Below, one piece after another: positions 1 to 7,873 of a stretch of 64,000 bases of DNA. Below the pieces are notes generated by a model, which saw only the letters and a program-made list of their open reading frames with translations, did no database searches and was not told the DNA's origin. Both the position numbers and the translations under genes were made by a program. Numbering within the stretch: the stretch's first letter is position 1; each line of letters starts with the position of its first letter. The DNA comes from Planctomycetota bacterium (lineage in GTDB: Bacteria > Planctomycetota > Planctomycetia > Pirellulales > UBA7805): the NCBI GenBank assembly GCA_003389215.1, contig QQVP01000025.1, positions 1 through 64,000 of the forward strand. The letters run 5' to 3'.

Positions 1-1
1 T

Positions 2-454
2 CTAAGAACGCTGCTCGGCGTGTGCGTGGTCATAACTGTGCTGGTCGCTCTGGGGACTGCGATCTTGCGCGCCAAGTGGGCGGAGGAGCGCGAGCGCCGA
101 TGGCGTCGGCAGATCTGCGATGACCTGGAGCTGGCGATTCAGGGAGTGGATGTCGCGACGGTGCGCACAACGGTTGCGGCGGCCCCTTGGTCTCTCAACG
201 ATTGCGAAGTTGGGATTTTTCGGCGTCGGCCCCTGATCGCAGCGATCGAAGCCGAAGAGCCAAGATTGGTGAAGGCCCTGCTCGAGCTCAGCCCAAAACC
301 GCTTGAGCCAGATCCGGAGAATGGCCTGTCACCGATTCACTTTCTGGTGCAGTTTGCGTGGTCTCAAGGTAGGGCGAGATTCCGCGACAAGATGAAGCAC
401 TCCAGACGGGCGGTAGACGACCAGAAGAAGCCTGAAGATGAGAACTCCCCATAG
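2..454 (+). CDS. Ankyrin-like hypothetical membrane protein, 5' end cut by window edge
   Basis: The frame is open to the left edge of the window, so the true start may lie outside; the first candidate inside is a GTG at 20. The visible part (about 150 residues) begins with a hydrophobic stretch that looks like a membrane anchor, followed by a basic stop-transfer segment rich in Arg and Glu. Residues from about 75 to 120 contain PLIAAIEAEEPRLVKALLEL followed by a GLSPIHFL motif, the pattern of an ankyrin repeat. The C-terminus is charged. I infer a membrane-anchored protein with one or two ankyrin-like repeats that may bind another protein; no enzymatic function is visible. The next gene on this strand is about 700 bases away, so no operon is implied. 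Confidence 0.55.
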   Translation, partial: LRTLLGVCVVITVLVALGTAILRAKWAEERERRWRRQICDDLELAIQGVDVATVRTTVAAAPWSLNDCEVGIFRRRPLIAAIEAEEPRLVKALLELSPKPLEPDPENGLSPIHFLVQFAWSQGRARFRDKMKHSRRAVDDQKKPEDENSP

Positions 455-1179
455 GTACGAAGACTCTCGGGGGTGTAGTCACTTCATGCTCGCGTCCCCT
501 GTCTCATTTTCGTTTCGAAATCGGACACCCGTTTGGTACGGTGGACCAAACGGGGCAGGTCCGTTCTTTGACAATTCGGTAAGCGGAGCGACGTGTGCCA
601 CTCATCTGCTTGTCAGCCAGTGCTGCGACCACACATGACCACGCGTGCGCGACCCTGGCACCGGGCTTCAACAACGCATGGCCCCCGGCGCGCGGAGGGT
701 CGAACTGGGTGGCACTGGGCTCTGCCAGTGCTACAACCGGGCGTGGGCAAACTTGCGTGGTCATGGCCCCATACCCGACGTCGCGGGCGGCGGAGTTTTT
801 GACGCCGTGACCCCGATCACCCAGGCAAGAACCGTAAGCCCTGGATGGCCTTTGCCTTGGGATGCGTTCCGGGCCCGATTCGGGGTCCGCGTCGCCGATC
901 GTAAAGCGTGCCCCACTCGGGACTTCGAGTTTTTGACCGCTCAGCCCGAATTTCGGCCCAGCGGTGAAAAAACTCGGCGAAAAAACTCGCCCCGCGGAAG
1001 GCCATGCGCAGCGTGTCGTCCAGAAGCTTGGCCCATGACGTGCGCGAGCCGCGTCGCCCGACCGTTGGTCCCCCGGCTCTTCGTCCCCGGCCGTTTGTCG
1101 CCATGCAGTGCATCGGCCAGAATATCGCCGGACGGATTCGTCTGCCCGGTGCCTGTCCCTTCCACACGAGCGAAAAATC
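455..1179. other. Gene-free stretch with REP-like palindromes
   Basis: About 725 bases without a convincing gene; the many overlapping ORFs on both strands have low-complexity, Arg-rich translations and no recognisable domain. The left half (about 595-765) holds palindromic repeats described separately. The right half is GC-rich and leads into the ThuA-like gene; I see no clear promoter in it. Confidence 0.6.
595..765. repeat. Pair of REP-like palindromic units
   Basis: Two related units are visible. One is a clean hairpin, GCACTGG at 712-718 and CCAGTGC at 725-731 around a 6-base loop. The other, at about 595-630, has a degenerate version ending in GCCAGTGCTGCGACC, matching GCCAGTGCTACAACC at 724-738. 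Both are enclosed by an 11-base inverted repeat, CATGACCACGC at 634-644 and GCGTGGTCATG at 755-765. This looks like a decayed copy of a dispersed intergenic palindromic element. Confidence 0.5.
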
Positions 1180-2046
1180 ATGCGACGCCTACTCCTGCTG
1201 ATCGTGCTGCTGCTGCCCTGCTCTCTGGTCTTGGCCCACGGCTCAACGCAAGAACCGAAAGACGCCCAGCGCCTCCGTGTGCTCGTGTACTCGAACACGG
1301 CCGACTATCGCCACGAAGAAATCCCGGCCGTCAACCGTTGGCTGGTTCTGCAAGGAGACAAGCACGCCATGGAGGTCGACGTCACCGAGCATTGGAAAGA
1401 CCTGCAACCGGAATCGCTCGCCAAGTATCAGGTGCTCGTGCTGAACAACGCCAACGCCCTCGCCGAAGTCATTCCCGCGGCCCAGCGCGAGGCGGTCGAG
1501 GCCTGGTACGGGGCGGGGGGCGGCATCGTCGGCCTGCACGCCGCCCTGGTTCGCCAGCAAGGTTGGCCCTGGCTGAGCGAGTTGGGCGGGTGCGACTTCG
1601 ACAGCGATTCGGAATACGTGAAGGCCAAGGTGCTGGTCGATCCGGAAGCGAAGGATCATCCCGCCGTGAAGGGACAGCCCGACGAATTTTGGTACGAGGC
1701 CGATTGGACAAACCACACGCGGAGCGTGACCGGCTTGCCGGGCTTTCAGGTCTTGCTGCGTGTCGACGAGTCGACCTACGAGCCGGTTCGCGATTTGTTT
1801 AAGGAGCTGGGCGGCAAACCGATGGGCGAAGATCATCCCATCGCCTGGACCAACACGTCAGGCGGCGGGCGGTTCTTCTACACGCAGCTGGGCCACGATG
1901 TTCGCTCGCTCGATACGCCCTTCGGGCGGCGGCACGTGATGAGCGCGATTCGTTGGGCCGCCGCATCCGAAGCGGTTGAGAACAGGGCCGAGGAGAACGG
2001 GGCCGCCGAGCGCGGGGCTCGGGCGGAGGGGCCAATCGAGAGATAA
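1180..2046 (+). CDS. Secreted ThuA-like domain protein
   Basis: The 288-residue product starts with a Sec signal peptide (MRRLLLLIVLLLPCSLVLA, likely cleaved near residue 20), which is why I choose the ATG at 1180 over an in-frame upstream ATG at 1108. The rest fits the ThuA-like fold (trehalose-utilisation family, glutamine-amidotransferase-like): an opening strand RVLVYSNTADYRHEEIPAV, LVLNNANAL, the glycine turn GGGIVGLHAAL, a DHPAVKG segment, and a C-terminal HPIAWTNTSGGGRFFYTQLG. These proteins are abundant in planctomycetes, usually exported, and thought to act in sugar metabolism, but the substrate is unknown. The gene stands alone; the lipoprotein gene 240 bases downstream may be independent. 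Confidence 0.85.
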   Translation: MRRLLLLIVLLLPCSLVLAHGSTQEPKDAQRLRVLVYSNTADYRHEEIPAVNRWLVLQGDKHAMEVDVTEHWKDLQPESLAKYQVLVLNNANALAEVIPAAQREAVEAWYGAGGGIVGLHAALVRQQGWPWLSELGGCDFDSDSEYVKAKVLVDPEAKDHPAVKGQPDEFWYEADWTNHTRSVTGLPGFQVLLRVDESTYEPVRDLFKELGGKPMGEDHPIAWTNTSGGGRFFYTQLGHDVRSLDTPFGRRHVMSAIRWAAASEAVENRAEENGAAERGARAEGPIER

Positions 2047-2286
2047 CACGTGCGTGGCCGCGGCCGTGCCCCGATAGATGGATTCAAGATATGTCACCTG
2101 CAACTGCAAATCACTTTGGGGAAGAAAGCGTGACACACGAGCGCGCTTTGTTGGAGACGAGAGTCGCTGCGGCGTCCGTGCGCACGACAAACGACTGGCG
2201 AGAAATGATGATCTCCTTAAGATGGAACTTGGGCATCCACATCGCGTCGACTTCATCACATCTTCTCCGACGAGACTTGCCCCGCC

Positions 2287-2685
2287 ATGCGCCGCCTGCT
2301 CCGTTTCGCGCGATGCGCGGTCTGCCTCACGGTTCCACTTGCTGTCCTCAGCGGCTGTTCGGGATCCACGACCAGCGAGTTCGAATTTCGCAATCGCAGC
2401 GAGAGCCCGATCTGGGTGAACAACGTCAGCGAATTCCAGCACGATCCGATGTGCGGGCACCTCGAGCCGGGGGCGACGGCCCGCTTGAGCTTGCCGCCAC
2501 AGAAATTGCCGGAGCACTTTGCGATCGAGTGGTGGCGCGTGTTTCGCAAGTATCGAATGTCCGACACGCTTACCGCGCCGCTGACGCTCGAAGGGATCAG
2601 GCCGGACGAGCGCGGGGGCGTGCTCGTCTTCGAGTACCAGGAGGACGAGACCTGGCGGCTGTGGTTCGCCCAAAAGCGAGAATGA
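2287..2685 (+). CDS. Predicted lipoprotein of unknown function
   Basis: The product is 132 residues. It begins with a basic n-region and a hydrophobic core ending in the lipobox LSGC (Cys at about residue 24), followed by a Ser/Thr-rich tether, so it should be a lipid-anchored envelope protein. The mature part is a small domain of about 100 residues with several aromatic strands (for example ESPIWVNNVSEF and WWRVFRKYRM) and no catalytic motif that I recognise. A small beta-sandwich is a reasonable guess. The start is set by the signal peptide. Confidence 0.65.
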   Translation: MRRLLRFARCAVCLTVPLAVLSGCSGSTTSEFEFRNRSESPIWVNNVSEFQHDPMCGHLEPGATARLSLPPQKLPEHFAIEWWRVFRKYRMSDTLTAPLTLEGIRPDERGGVLVFEYQEDETWRLWFAQKRE

Positions 2686-2807
2686 CCGAGGGACCGGGGC
2701 GGTCACGTGGGGCGCAAACCGTATCGGTGACTGACATCGGCCCCGGGCTCGAGCGACCGCGACGAGCAACAGGGAGACCGCCATCCACTGGACCCCACCC
2801 TGCGCGC

Positions 2808-3386
2808 TCAATCGCCGTGCAGATTTCGCAAGCGGCCGGAGGTTCGCAAGATCAGCTGCGCCCGTTCGAACTCGTCCAACCACTCCTGCACCGTGGCCGC
2901 CAGCAAGTCTCCGACGGGGCCACCGATGCCGGAAGGACAGGCCGCGCCGCCGAGGGTGGCGGCCATGTCGCGGTACTTTGCCAGGGTGCGATCGCCGTAG
3001 CGAGCCACGGGGTGATCATCCTCGCTGATGAAGACGACCTGGGGCACGCGCGGTGCCCCGCAGAGCAACAACTCATCGGACAGCGCGACGGCTCCGGCAG
3101 GGGCTGCCTCGTCACGATCGACAAAACGGAGTTGAATGCGGGGGCTCGCCGCGGCGAAATGGGCGAAGATGGGACATTGCTCGACGCAATCGCCGCACCA
3201 GGTCCCCGCCATCACCAGGACCTTCATCTCCCGAGTAAAGCCGGCCAACAGCGCCCGTTGGGCGTCCGTCAGTTCGATCCGGGCGTGCATGGCGTTCCAC
3301 CGCTCGCGTTCGCCCGGCTTGCCGTACTTTTCAAGAAACGCTTCGTAGTCGTAGCCGCCTTGGAAATACTCGCTGAAGTTGATCAT
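2808..3386 (-). CDS. Thioredoxin-fold protein with CGDC motif
   Basis: The ATG at 3386 gives a 192-residue protein starting MINFSEYFQGGYDYEAFLEK. After an N-terminal helical part, residues about 55-165 form a thioredoxin fold: strand KVLVMAGTWCGDCVEQCP carries the redox pair Cys64 and Cys67 (CGDC) with a third Cys at 71, and GAPRVPQVVFI holds the cis-proline. The TWCGDC form is typical of bacterial thioredoxin-family proteins of the TlpA/YtpP-like type. There is no signal peptide, so it is likely a cytoplasmic thiol-disulfide oxidoreductase. The insertion sequence lies immediately upstream of its start, only about 70 bases away, and may have displaced its natural promoter. Confidence 0.8.
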   Translation of the reverse strand: MINFSEYFQGGYDYEAFLEKYGKPGERERWNAMHARIELTDAQRALLAGFTREMKVLVMAGTWCGDCVEQCPIFAHFAAASPRIQLRFVDRDEAAPAGAVALSDELLLCGAPRVPQVVFISEDDHPVARYGDRTLAKYRDMAATLGGAACPSGIGGPVGDLLAATVQEWLDEFERAQLILRTSGRLRNLHGD

Positions 3387-3456
3387 GACTCTCCACTTTG
3401 AATGACGAACGCAACCTTGCACCATTCTGAGAGAGTGGGTCGGGCGGCGCCTAGGG

Positions 3457-4767
3457 GTTTGCTCAAGAATAACTTCGGTATTTATGGCAGCGCAGGTGCG
3501 GTGCAGTTGAACGCGGGGAGGTAGTTGTCGCGGATGATTGGTTCATCGTTGAGGAATTCGTCGCTTGCTTTGACGCCGCGTTGGTATACGCGACGTGCGG
3601 TTTCGACCACGACGCGCAGTCCCGTCGAACTGGTCGTTGCAGCCAGGGCGTCGCGGACGATTTCGATCGATCGACAAACAACGCCGCGCAGCGAGCGACC
3701 CAAGTGGCAAAACAACCGATGGTCGATCGGGTTGTATTTCGAACAATACGGCGGAAGGTGGGCCACGCGGATCGGAATTTCCAACCGCTGCGCCACGTTG
3801 CACAATCGCTCACGGAACAACGGCAAGCGATATCCGTTGCTCCCTCCACAATCCGCCAGCAGCAGGATGCCCCCGGCGTTCGTGTACCGTGAGCGACCCA
3901 ACCGAAACCACCAGCGACGAATCGCGTCGCAAGCCAGTTCGGCCGTGTCGGCCCCGGTGGCCAGCAGCACGAAACCTTCATCGACTGCCAGATCGTACAC
4001 GCCGTACGGGATCACTTTGCCATCGGCCACGCTGGGAAAGTCGTGGTCAAAGACGCGCACCGCGCCATCCGTTCGCGCCGTGCCCGACCGGAAGAAGTTG
4101 CCCAAAAGTTCTTTTTTCTTGGTGTCAACGCTCAGCACCGGCCAGCCGCGCCGGAAGTATTGGGCCTTCAGTTTGGCAATCCGCCGAAACTGCGCATCGC
4201 GATCCTTATGCTCGCCCAACGCCAAGGTCTTTACCATTTGCCGGCGTCCCAAATCCAATTCTTCACGCAACAAACGGTCCACCGTGTTTGCCGAGACCGA
4301 GAAACCCGCTTCGCACAGTTCGTCACGCAGCGCACGCGCCGAACGATTGGTCCAGAGCTTGCCCGGTTCGACGGGCGAACCGGCCGTATGGACTTCCACA
4401 ATGTCGCGCAAGGCCTCGATCATCTCAGGCTGGGTATTGCTAGCTGACTTCCGACCGCCCCTTTTTTCGGACTCGGCCGCCGGCTTCGTCGTCGGGCAGT
4501 TGCTCCACGTCCTGTCGGCCATGTCGAATCGTGCCGGGATCACACGCAAACAACTCGGCGATGTAGGCGAGCCCGCCGTGTCCCAGTTTCGCCGCTTCCA
4601 CCGCCGCGTATCGGCGACGATCCTTCTCCGACAACGAACCGTACAAATTGACCATTTGCCGCTCAATCTGACGCGAATACGCCTGCATCGCTTTCCCTCC
4701 TTGAAACGGGGTTACGGACAGACGTCATTCTAGCAAATCAGATTGGGGAAGTTATTCTTGAGCACTT
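3457..4767 (-). mobile_element. Insertion sequence, ISAzo13-like family
   Basis: About 1.3 kb bounded by a perfect 16-base inverted repeat, GCTCAAGAATAACTTC at 3461-3476 and its complement at 4748-4763. CCTAGGG occurs on both sides (3450-3456 and 4768-4774), giving either a 7-base target duplication or, because CCTAGG is itself palindromic, part of longer imperfect ends. It carries one transposase gene on the minus strand, split in two frames. Insertion is between the thioredoxin-like gene and the PilZ gene, and no neighbouring gene is visibly broken. Confidence 0.85.
3482..4688 (-). CDS. ISAzo13-like transposase, two overlapping frames
   Basis: The N-terminal 82 residues are read from the ATG at 4688 (MQAYSRQIERQMVNLY..., a helix-turn-helix-like region with CDPGTIRHG), and the frame stops at 4440. 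The rest of the protein continues in the +1 frame to 3482. The switch must fall at or near the run of six A and four G at 4457-4466 (minus strand), a place where polymerase or ribosome slippage is common; removing one A joins the frames. The catalytic core is otherwise intact: VLSVDTKKKELLG (first Asp), LLADCGGSNGYR (second Asp) and SKYNPIDHRLFCHL. The third position, normally Glu in SKWNPIEHR-type motifs, is Asp here. It is either a programmed frameshift element or a copy inactivated by one base. Confidence 0.75.
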
Positions 4768-4905
4768 CCTAGGGTCGAGAGCCGCAGAAGTCGCCACGAC
4801 GTGATCACACCCGGTCGTCGGCCTATGCTGGTCGGCTGTCCGCGCCGACGTCGCCAGTTCGTGCGCCCGTGCCGCGAATCGAGTCGCGAATCAAGAAGTC
4901 GCAGA

Positions 4906-5343
4906 CTAGCTGCCCTCGGCCGCGGCCTCGGCGGCCTCGGCTTCGTCCGCCGCGGGGGCGGACAGTTTCTTCACGATGCGACAGCCAATGTGGTAGAAGG
5001 GACCCGTCGGTCGGCAACGCAGCACCTCGATCAATAACTCGATCGTATCGCCTTTGCCGACGCGGAAGCGTACGGCCAAGTGTGTGCAGCTCACCGACCG
5101 CGTGTGCAAGATGCCAACTCCGCCAGGCGAAACGTCGCGCGTGATCGCGTTGAACGGCTCGGCGGTCGGTTCGGCGTCCTCGTTCACCGGGACGGCGAGG
5201 ACCTCCAGTTCGGCCTCGACCCTCGGTTCTCCACGGCGCGGCGAGGGATTCGCTCCGCGCTTCTCGTAGAACCGCTTGGCGAAGTCCCAAAGCGTGGCGG
5301 GAGGTGGGGCGATTCGGACGGCGTCGATGTTCGAAAACGGCAT
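4906..5343 (-). CDS. PilZ domain protein (predicted c-di-GMP binding)
   Basis: I take the ATG at 5343, giving 145 residues (MPFSNIDAVRIAPPPATLWD...); the longer in-frame extension to 5493 is Arg-rich and unlikely. A PilZ core follows: RRGEPR provides the RxxxR arm and RDVSPGGVGI the D/NxSxxG motif, the two elements that grip cyclic di-GMP. The end, from about residue 125, is an Ala/Glu-rich tail. PilZ proteins of this size act as soluble c-di-GMP effectors on motility, adhesion or exopolysaccharide output; the target cannot be read from the neighbours. The spacing of the two motifs, about 40 residues, is normal or slightly long. Confidence 0.75.
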   Translation of the reverse strand: MPFSNIDAVRIAPPPATLWDFAKRFYEKRGANPSPRRGEPRVEAELEVLAVPVNEDAEPTAEPFNAITRDVSPGGVGILHTRSVSCTHLAVRFRVGKGDTIELLIEVLRCRPTGPFYHIGCRIVKKLSAPAADEAEAAEAAAEGS

Positions 5344-5774
5344 GTTGTCGATCCGCTGACAGGCGCGCAGATTGGCCCTATTTGCTTCTGCAACCGTAGC
5401 TTGCGTCGATGCCGGGTCAAGCTGCCGTCGCCTTGACCCGGCCGTCCGGTCGGTTCGCATTGGACGGTCGTATCGATCGCAACGGCGAAGCACATTTCAG
5501 GCGCCCAGGCTCGTCGCCGTCCGACGAAGAACGCCTCCCACCTCAGGGTGCGGAACCGACCGCAGAAACGAGGCGATCGACTCGGATCCTGGACGATAGG
5601 GCAGACCGGCCCGCCGAGGTTCGTTCGCCACGACCGCGCCAACCCCTGGGAATTGCAAATGTCGTCCTCCAGGCGTGTTCGCCTCTTGTGGCTGGCCCGG
5701 TTGCTGGGCCCGGCATCTAGAGCGCGTCTCGTTTATCTCTAGCGTCTTGGCTAGCTGCGGCTGTGCTTGACGAC

Positions 5775-5818
5775 GTCGAGGGTGCATCGACGAATCTACC
5801 AATTCGTCGGCTTCGGTC
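5775..5818 (+). repeat. Dispersed repeat, copy 1
   Basis: A 23-base core identical to the complement of 36667-36689, followed 12 bases later by GCTTCGGTC, also shared. Read from GTG it encodes HRRI. Copy 2 lies at 36645-36689 on the minus strand. Confidence 0.6.
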
Positions 5819-5826
5819 GACGATTC

Positions 5827-5858
5827 GCACGTTCTCTATCACGCACGTTCTCTATCAC
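5827..5858 (+). repeat. 16-base perfect tandem duplication
   Basis: GCACGTTCTCTATCAC occurs twice in direct succession. The unit is not a multiple of three, so it shifts any reading frame crossing it. Confidence 0.9.
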
Positions 5859-6085
5859 AATCGCGGTGACGCCACGCTCGAGGACGTCGCGCTCTCGGCG
5901 TTCGGCACCGGACACCTGGCCAGCTACTACTACGCGAACGGGGCCGCCTGGGCCGACATCGACAACGGCGTCGCCTGGGAATCCGTCAACAAGAGCCAGG
6001 TTGAGTCAACCAAGGATTGGGTGATCGTGGCGTGCGACCTCGCGCACCGTGTGTTGGGCGCCGCACAGCTGAGGCCCCAAATTGC

Positions 6086-6113
6086 TTGACATGGCTAACG
6101 ATCTGGCTAGACT
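6086..6113 (+). promoter_or_regulatory. Possible housekeeping promoter of the PEP-CTERM gene
   Basis: TTGACA at 6086-6091 and TAGACT at 6108-6113 are 16 bases apart, upstream of the gene starting at 6236. The leader would be about 115 bases. This is a consensus match by eye only. Confidence 0.4.
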
Positions 6114-6235
6114 GCGTGGCTAGTAATGCCCCCTTCTTTGGTGGATTCCACGGTCAAGAACCAATGGCAATGGCGGGGCAAGCAAAGGCGTGATGGGTGG
6201 GCAAGCTACCGATCTAGACTCAGGAGAGCGTGCGG

Positions 6236-7768
6236 ATGAAAAGTACAACTCACAAAATGGTACAACGGGTGTTGCTCGCAACGACGGGCCTCGCCTTGCT
6301 CGTTGTTTCGAGCGTGGCGGTCGCCGTCCCCTATGTTCCCGGCAACGACTGGGCGGAGGTGCGCCTGGCCGCCGCGCCGCGTCAGCTAGGTCCGTCGGAT
6401 GATTATCCGGGTCAGTGGGAGTACGTGTACGACCTCTGGGGCGGGAGCCAATCGTGGACGCGGTTCGTGACCATCGACGGCTTCGACGCGGATGCAATCG
6501 CGAATATCCACACGGCGATCGTCGGCGAAGATATCGACGGAGACGGAACGCTGGATGAAACCGGCATCTGGCAGCGCTGGGACTCGCACAGCGTCGGCGG
6601 CTTCGCTCCGTGGGGGAACTTCCGAGAGAACTCGATCTATCCGTCCTACTGGAACGCAGGCACGCAGTCCTGGGATCTTGCCTCGAGCGTCGGCGGCGGC
6701 AACTGGCCCGGCCAGAATACCCAGTTCGAACTCGACAACATCTGGCACACGGGCGACGAGTACGCGGTCACCGAAACGGCTATCAACGCGGGCGGTTTTC
6801 AGTTCTTCGATCCGGATAATAGTTTTCGTCGCTGGCCCGGCATTCAAATCGACACCGACGGTCAGCCCGGCAACGATGGCGTGCAGTTTGACAGTTTTGT
6901 CCATGCAGCGAACGGCTGGGGATTTGCCAACGCCTCGCTCGAGTTGACCTTTCGCATCGTGCATCCGAATGCTCCCGGTTCGATCACCTGGTCGACGTTT
7001 CACAATACGGACGTCGGTGGTGGTGGAGGACCGGTGTCGGTCGAAGGCACGATCACCGGACCCGGCGGGGCCGCACTGACGTGCATCATTGGCGACGTCG
7101 ACTGCGACGGATTCGTGGACATCGCCGGCGACATTCTGCCGGCCTTCACCAACTTCACGGGTCCCGGTTCGTTCGGCAAGGTCCGCTCGGAAGGCGACGT
7201 GCATGGCACCGCAACCGGAGCGACCACGAACCCCGCGGGTCACGACGGCGATGTCGACGTCTCGGACGTGCTCGCCATTTTCGGGGCCTTCACGGGACCT
7301 CCGCCCGATGAAGGAAGCGGTGGCCTCGGCGGACCGGCCGAAGCGGGCGATCCGAGCATTCCCGATCTGATCTACGATGCGGCTACGGGCGAGGTCACGC
7401 TCGATCCCGACGGTTCGTCGATCATCGGCTACTCGCTGCAGAACGCCACCAACAGCTTTCTGCCGGCGGGCCACACGCCGATTCTGGCCGGGGTGACCAC
7501 CGCGCTCACCTCGCAGATCGAGGAAGCGGCGCTCGCGCCGGGTTCCGGTTCGATCGGCCTGGTGTTTCCCACCGGCTTGGACCTGGCGGGGCTGACGGCG
7601 TTGTTGTCGGTCAACCAGGTGAGCCGTTTTCTCGGCGCTCCGCTGGTGCCGTTCGATCTGGTGGTGGTCAGTGGCGTTGCCATTCCTGAGCCCACCACGA
7701 CGGTCCTGTGGCTCTTCGGTATGGCCGGCGTTGGCCTGGCGACCTGGCGTCGCCGCCGTAGGGCCTAG
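6236..7768 (+). CDS. Secreted PEP-CTERM protein with dockerin-like loops
   Basis: The ATG at 6236 follows a good ribosome site (AGGAGAG at 6222-6228) and gives 510 residues. It has a signal peptide (hydrophobic core LLATTGLALLVVSSVAVAV), an aromatic-rich ectodomain of about 260 residues with no family I recognise, then two calcium-loop motifs of dockerin type I style (GDVDCDGFVDIAGD and HDGDVDVSDVLAIFGAF, about residues 286-350). The C-terminus is a classic PEP-CTERM sorting signal: IPEPTTT, a hydrophobic helix and a final RRRRRA. Such proteins are exported by Sec, then recognised by an exosortase and released or anchored at the surface, often alongside exopolysaccharide, which this genome region also makes. 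Substrate and partner are unknown. Confidence 0.88.
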   Translation: MKSTTHKMVQRVLLATTGLALLVVSSVAVAVPYVPGNDWAEVRLAAAPRQLGPSDDYPGQWEYVYDLWGGSQSWTRFVTIDGFDADAIANIHTAIVGEDIDGDGTLDETGIWQRWDSHSVGGFAPWGNFRENSIYPSYWNAGTQSWDLASSVGGGNWPGQNTQFELDNIWHTGDEYAVTETAINAGGFQFFDPDNSFRRWPGIQIDTDGQPGNDGVQFDSFVHAANGWGFANASLELTFRIVHPNAPGSITWSTFHNTDVGGGGGPVSVEGTITGPGGAALTCIIGDVDCDGFVDIAGDILPAFTNFTGPGSFGKVRSEGDVHGTATGATTNPAGHDGDVDVSDVLAIFGAFTGPPPDEGSGGLGGPAEAGDPSIPDLIYDAATGEVTLDPDGSSIIGYSLQNATNSFLPAGHTPILAGVTTALTSQIEEAALAPGSGSIGLVFPTGLDLAGLTALLSVNQVSRFLGAPLVPFDLVVVSGVAIPEPTTTVLWLFGMAGVGLATWRRRRRA

Positions 7769-7799
7769 AGCGTGGCAGCCGCCAACATCAAGAGAAATC

Positions 7800-7834
7800 A
7801 AAGCCGTCCCTGGAGAAACTGCGGGGGCGGCTTT
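7800..7834 (+). terminator. Intrinsic terminator-like hairpin
   Basis: AAAGCCGTCCC (7800-7810) pairs with GGGGGCGGCTTT (7823-7834), one mismatch, 12-base loop. It follows the PEP-CTERM gene by 32 bases and ends in a short T run. Confidence 0.6.
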
Positions 7835-7873
7835 CTCGTGCGCGGGTCGCCATGGTGGATCGCGTGCCCCGCG

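Larger units (their letters stand above)
5763..6089 (+). pseudogene. Possible remnant of an FG-GAP/VCBS-like protein gene
   Basis: The 108-residue frame contains HVLYHNRGDATLEDVALSAF followed by YYANGAAWADIDNG. This recalls the pattern of FG-GAP/VCBS repeats (LYRNxGDGTFxDV...AAWGDYDNDG), common in secreted planctomycete proteins, but only one degraded unit is present and there is no signal peptide. A perfect 16-base tandem duplication at 5827-5858, which is not a multiple of three, lies just upstream of the recognisable part and would break any reading frame. I infer a decayed fragment; the match is weak. Confidence 0.3.
5344..6235. other. Long stretch without an intact gene
   Basis: About 890 bases between the PilZ gene and the PEP-CTERM gene. 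It holds one copy of a dispersed repeat (5775-5818), a 16-base tandem duplication (5827-5858), a probable gene remnant (5763-6089) and a possible promoter (6086-6113). The part from 5344 to 5760 has only shadow-like ORFs and I see nothing in it. Confidence 0.6.

Noticed and set aside
504-1298. A 264-residue minus-strand frame in the first gap
   Set aside because: Its translation is Arg/Ser/Pro-rich with no motif, overlaps the palindromes and the ThuA-like start, and has no ribosome site.
2091-3401. A 436-residue plus-strand frame
   Set aside because: It is antisense to the thioredoxin-like gene and overlaps the lipoprotein gene, which has a clear lipobox in another frame.
6386-7801. A 471-residue minus-strand frame
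   Set aside because: Antisense to the PEP-CTERM gene, with a His/Arg-rich translation typical of high-GC shadows.
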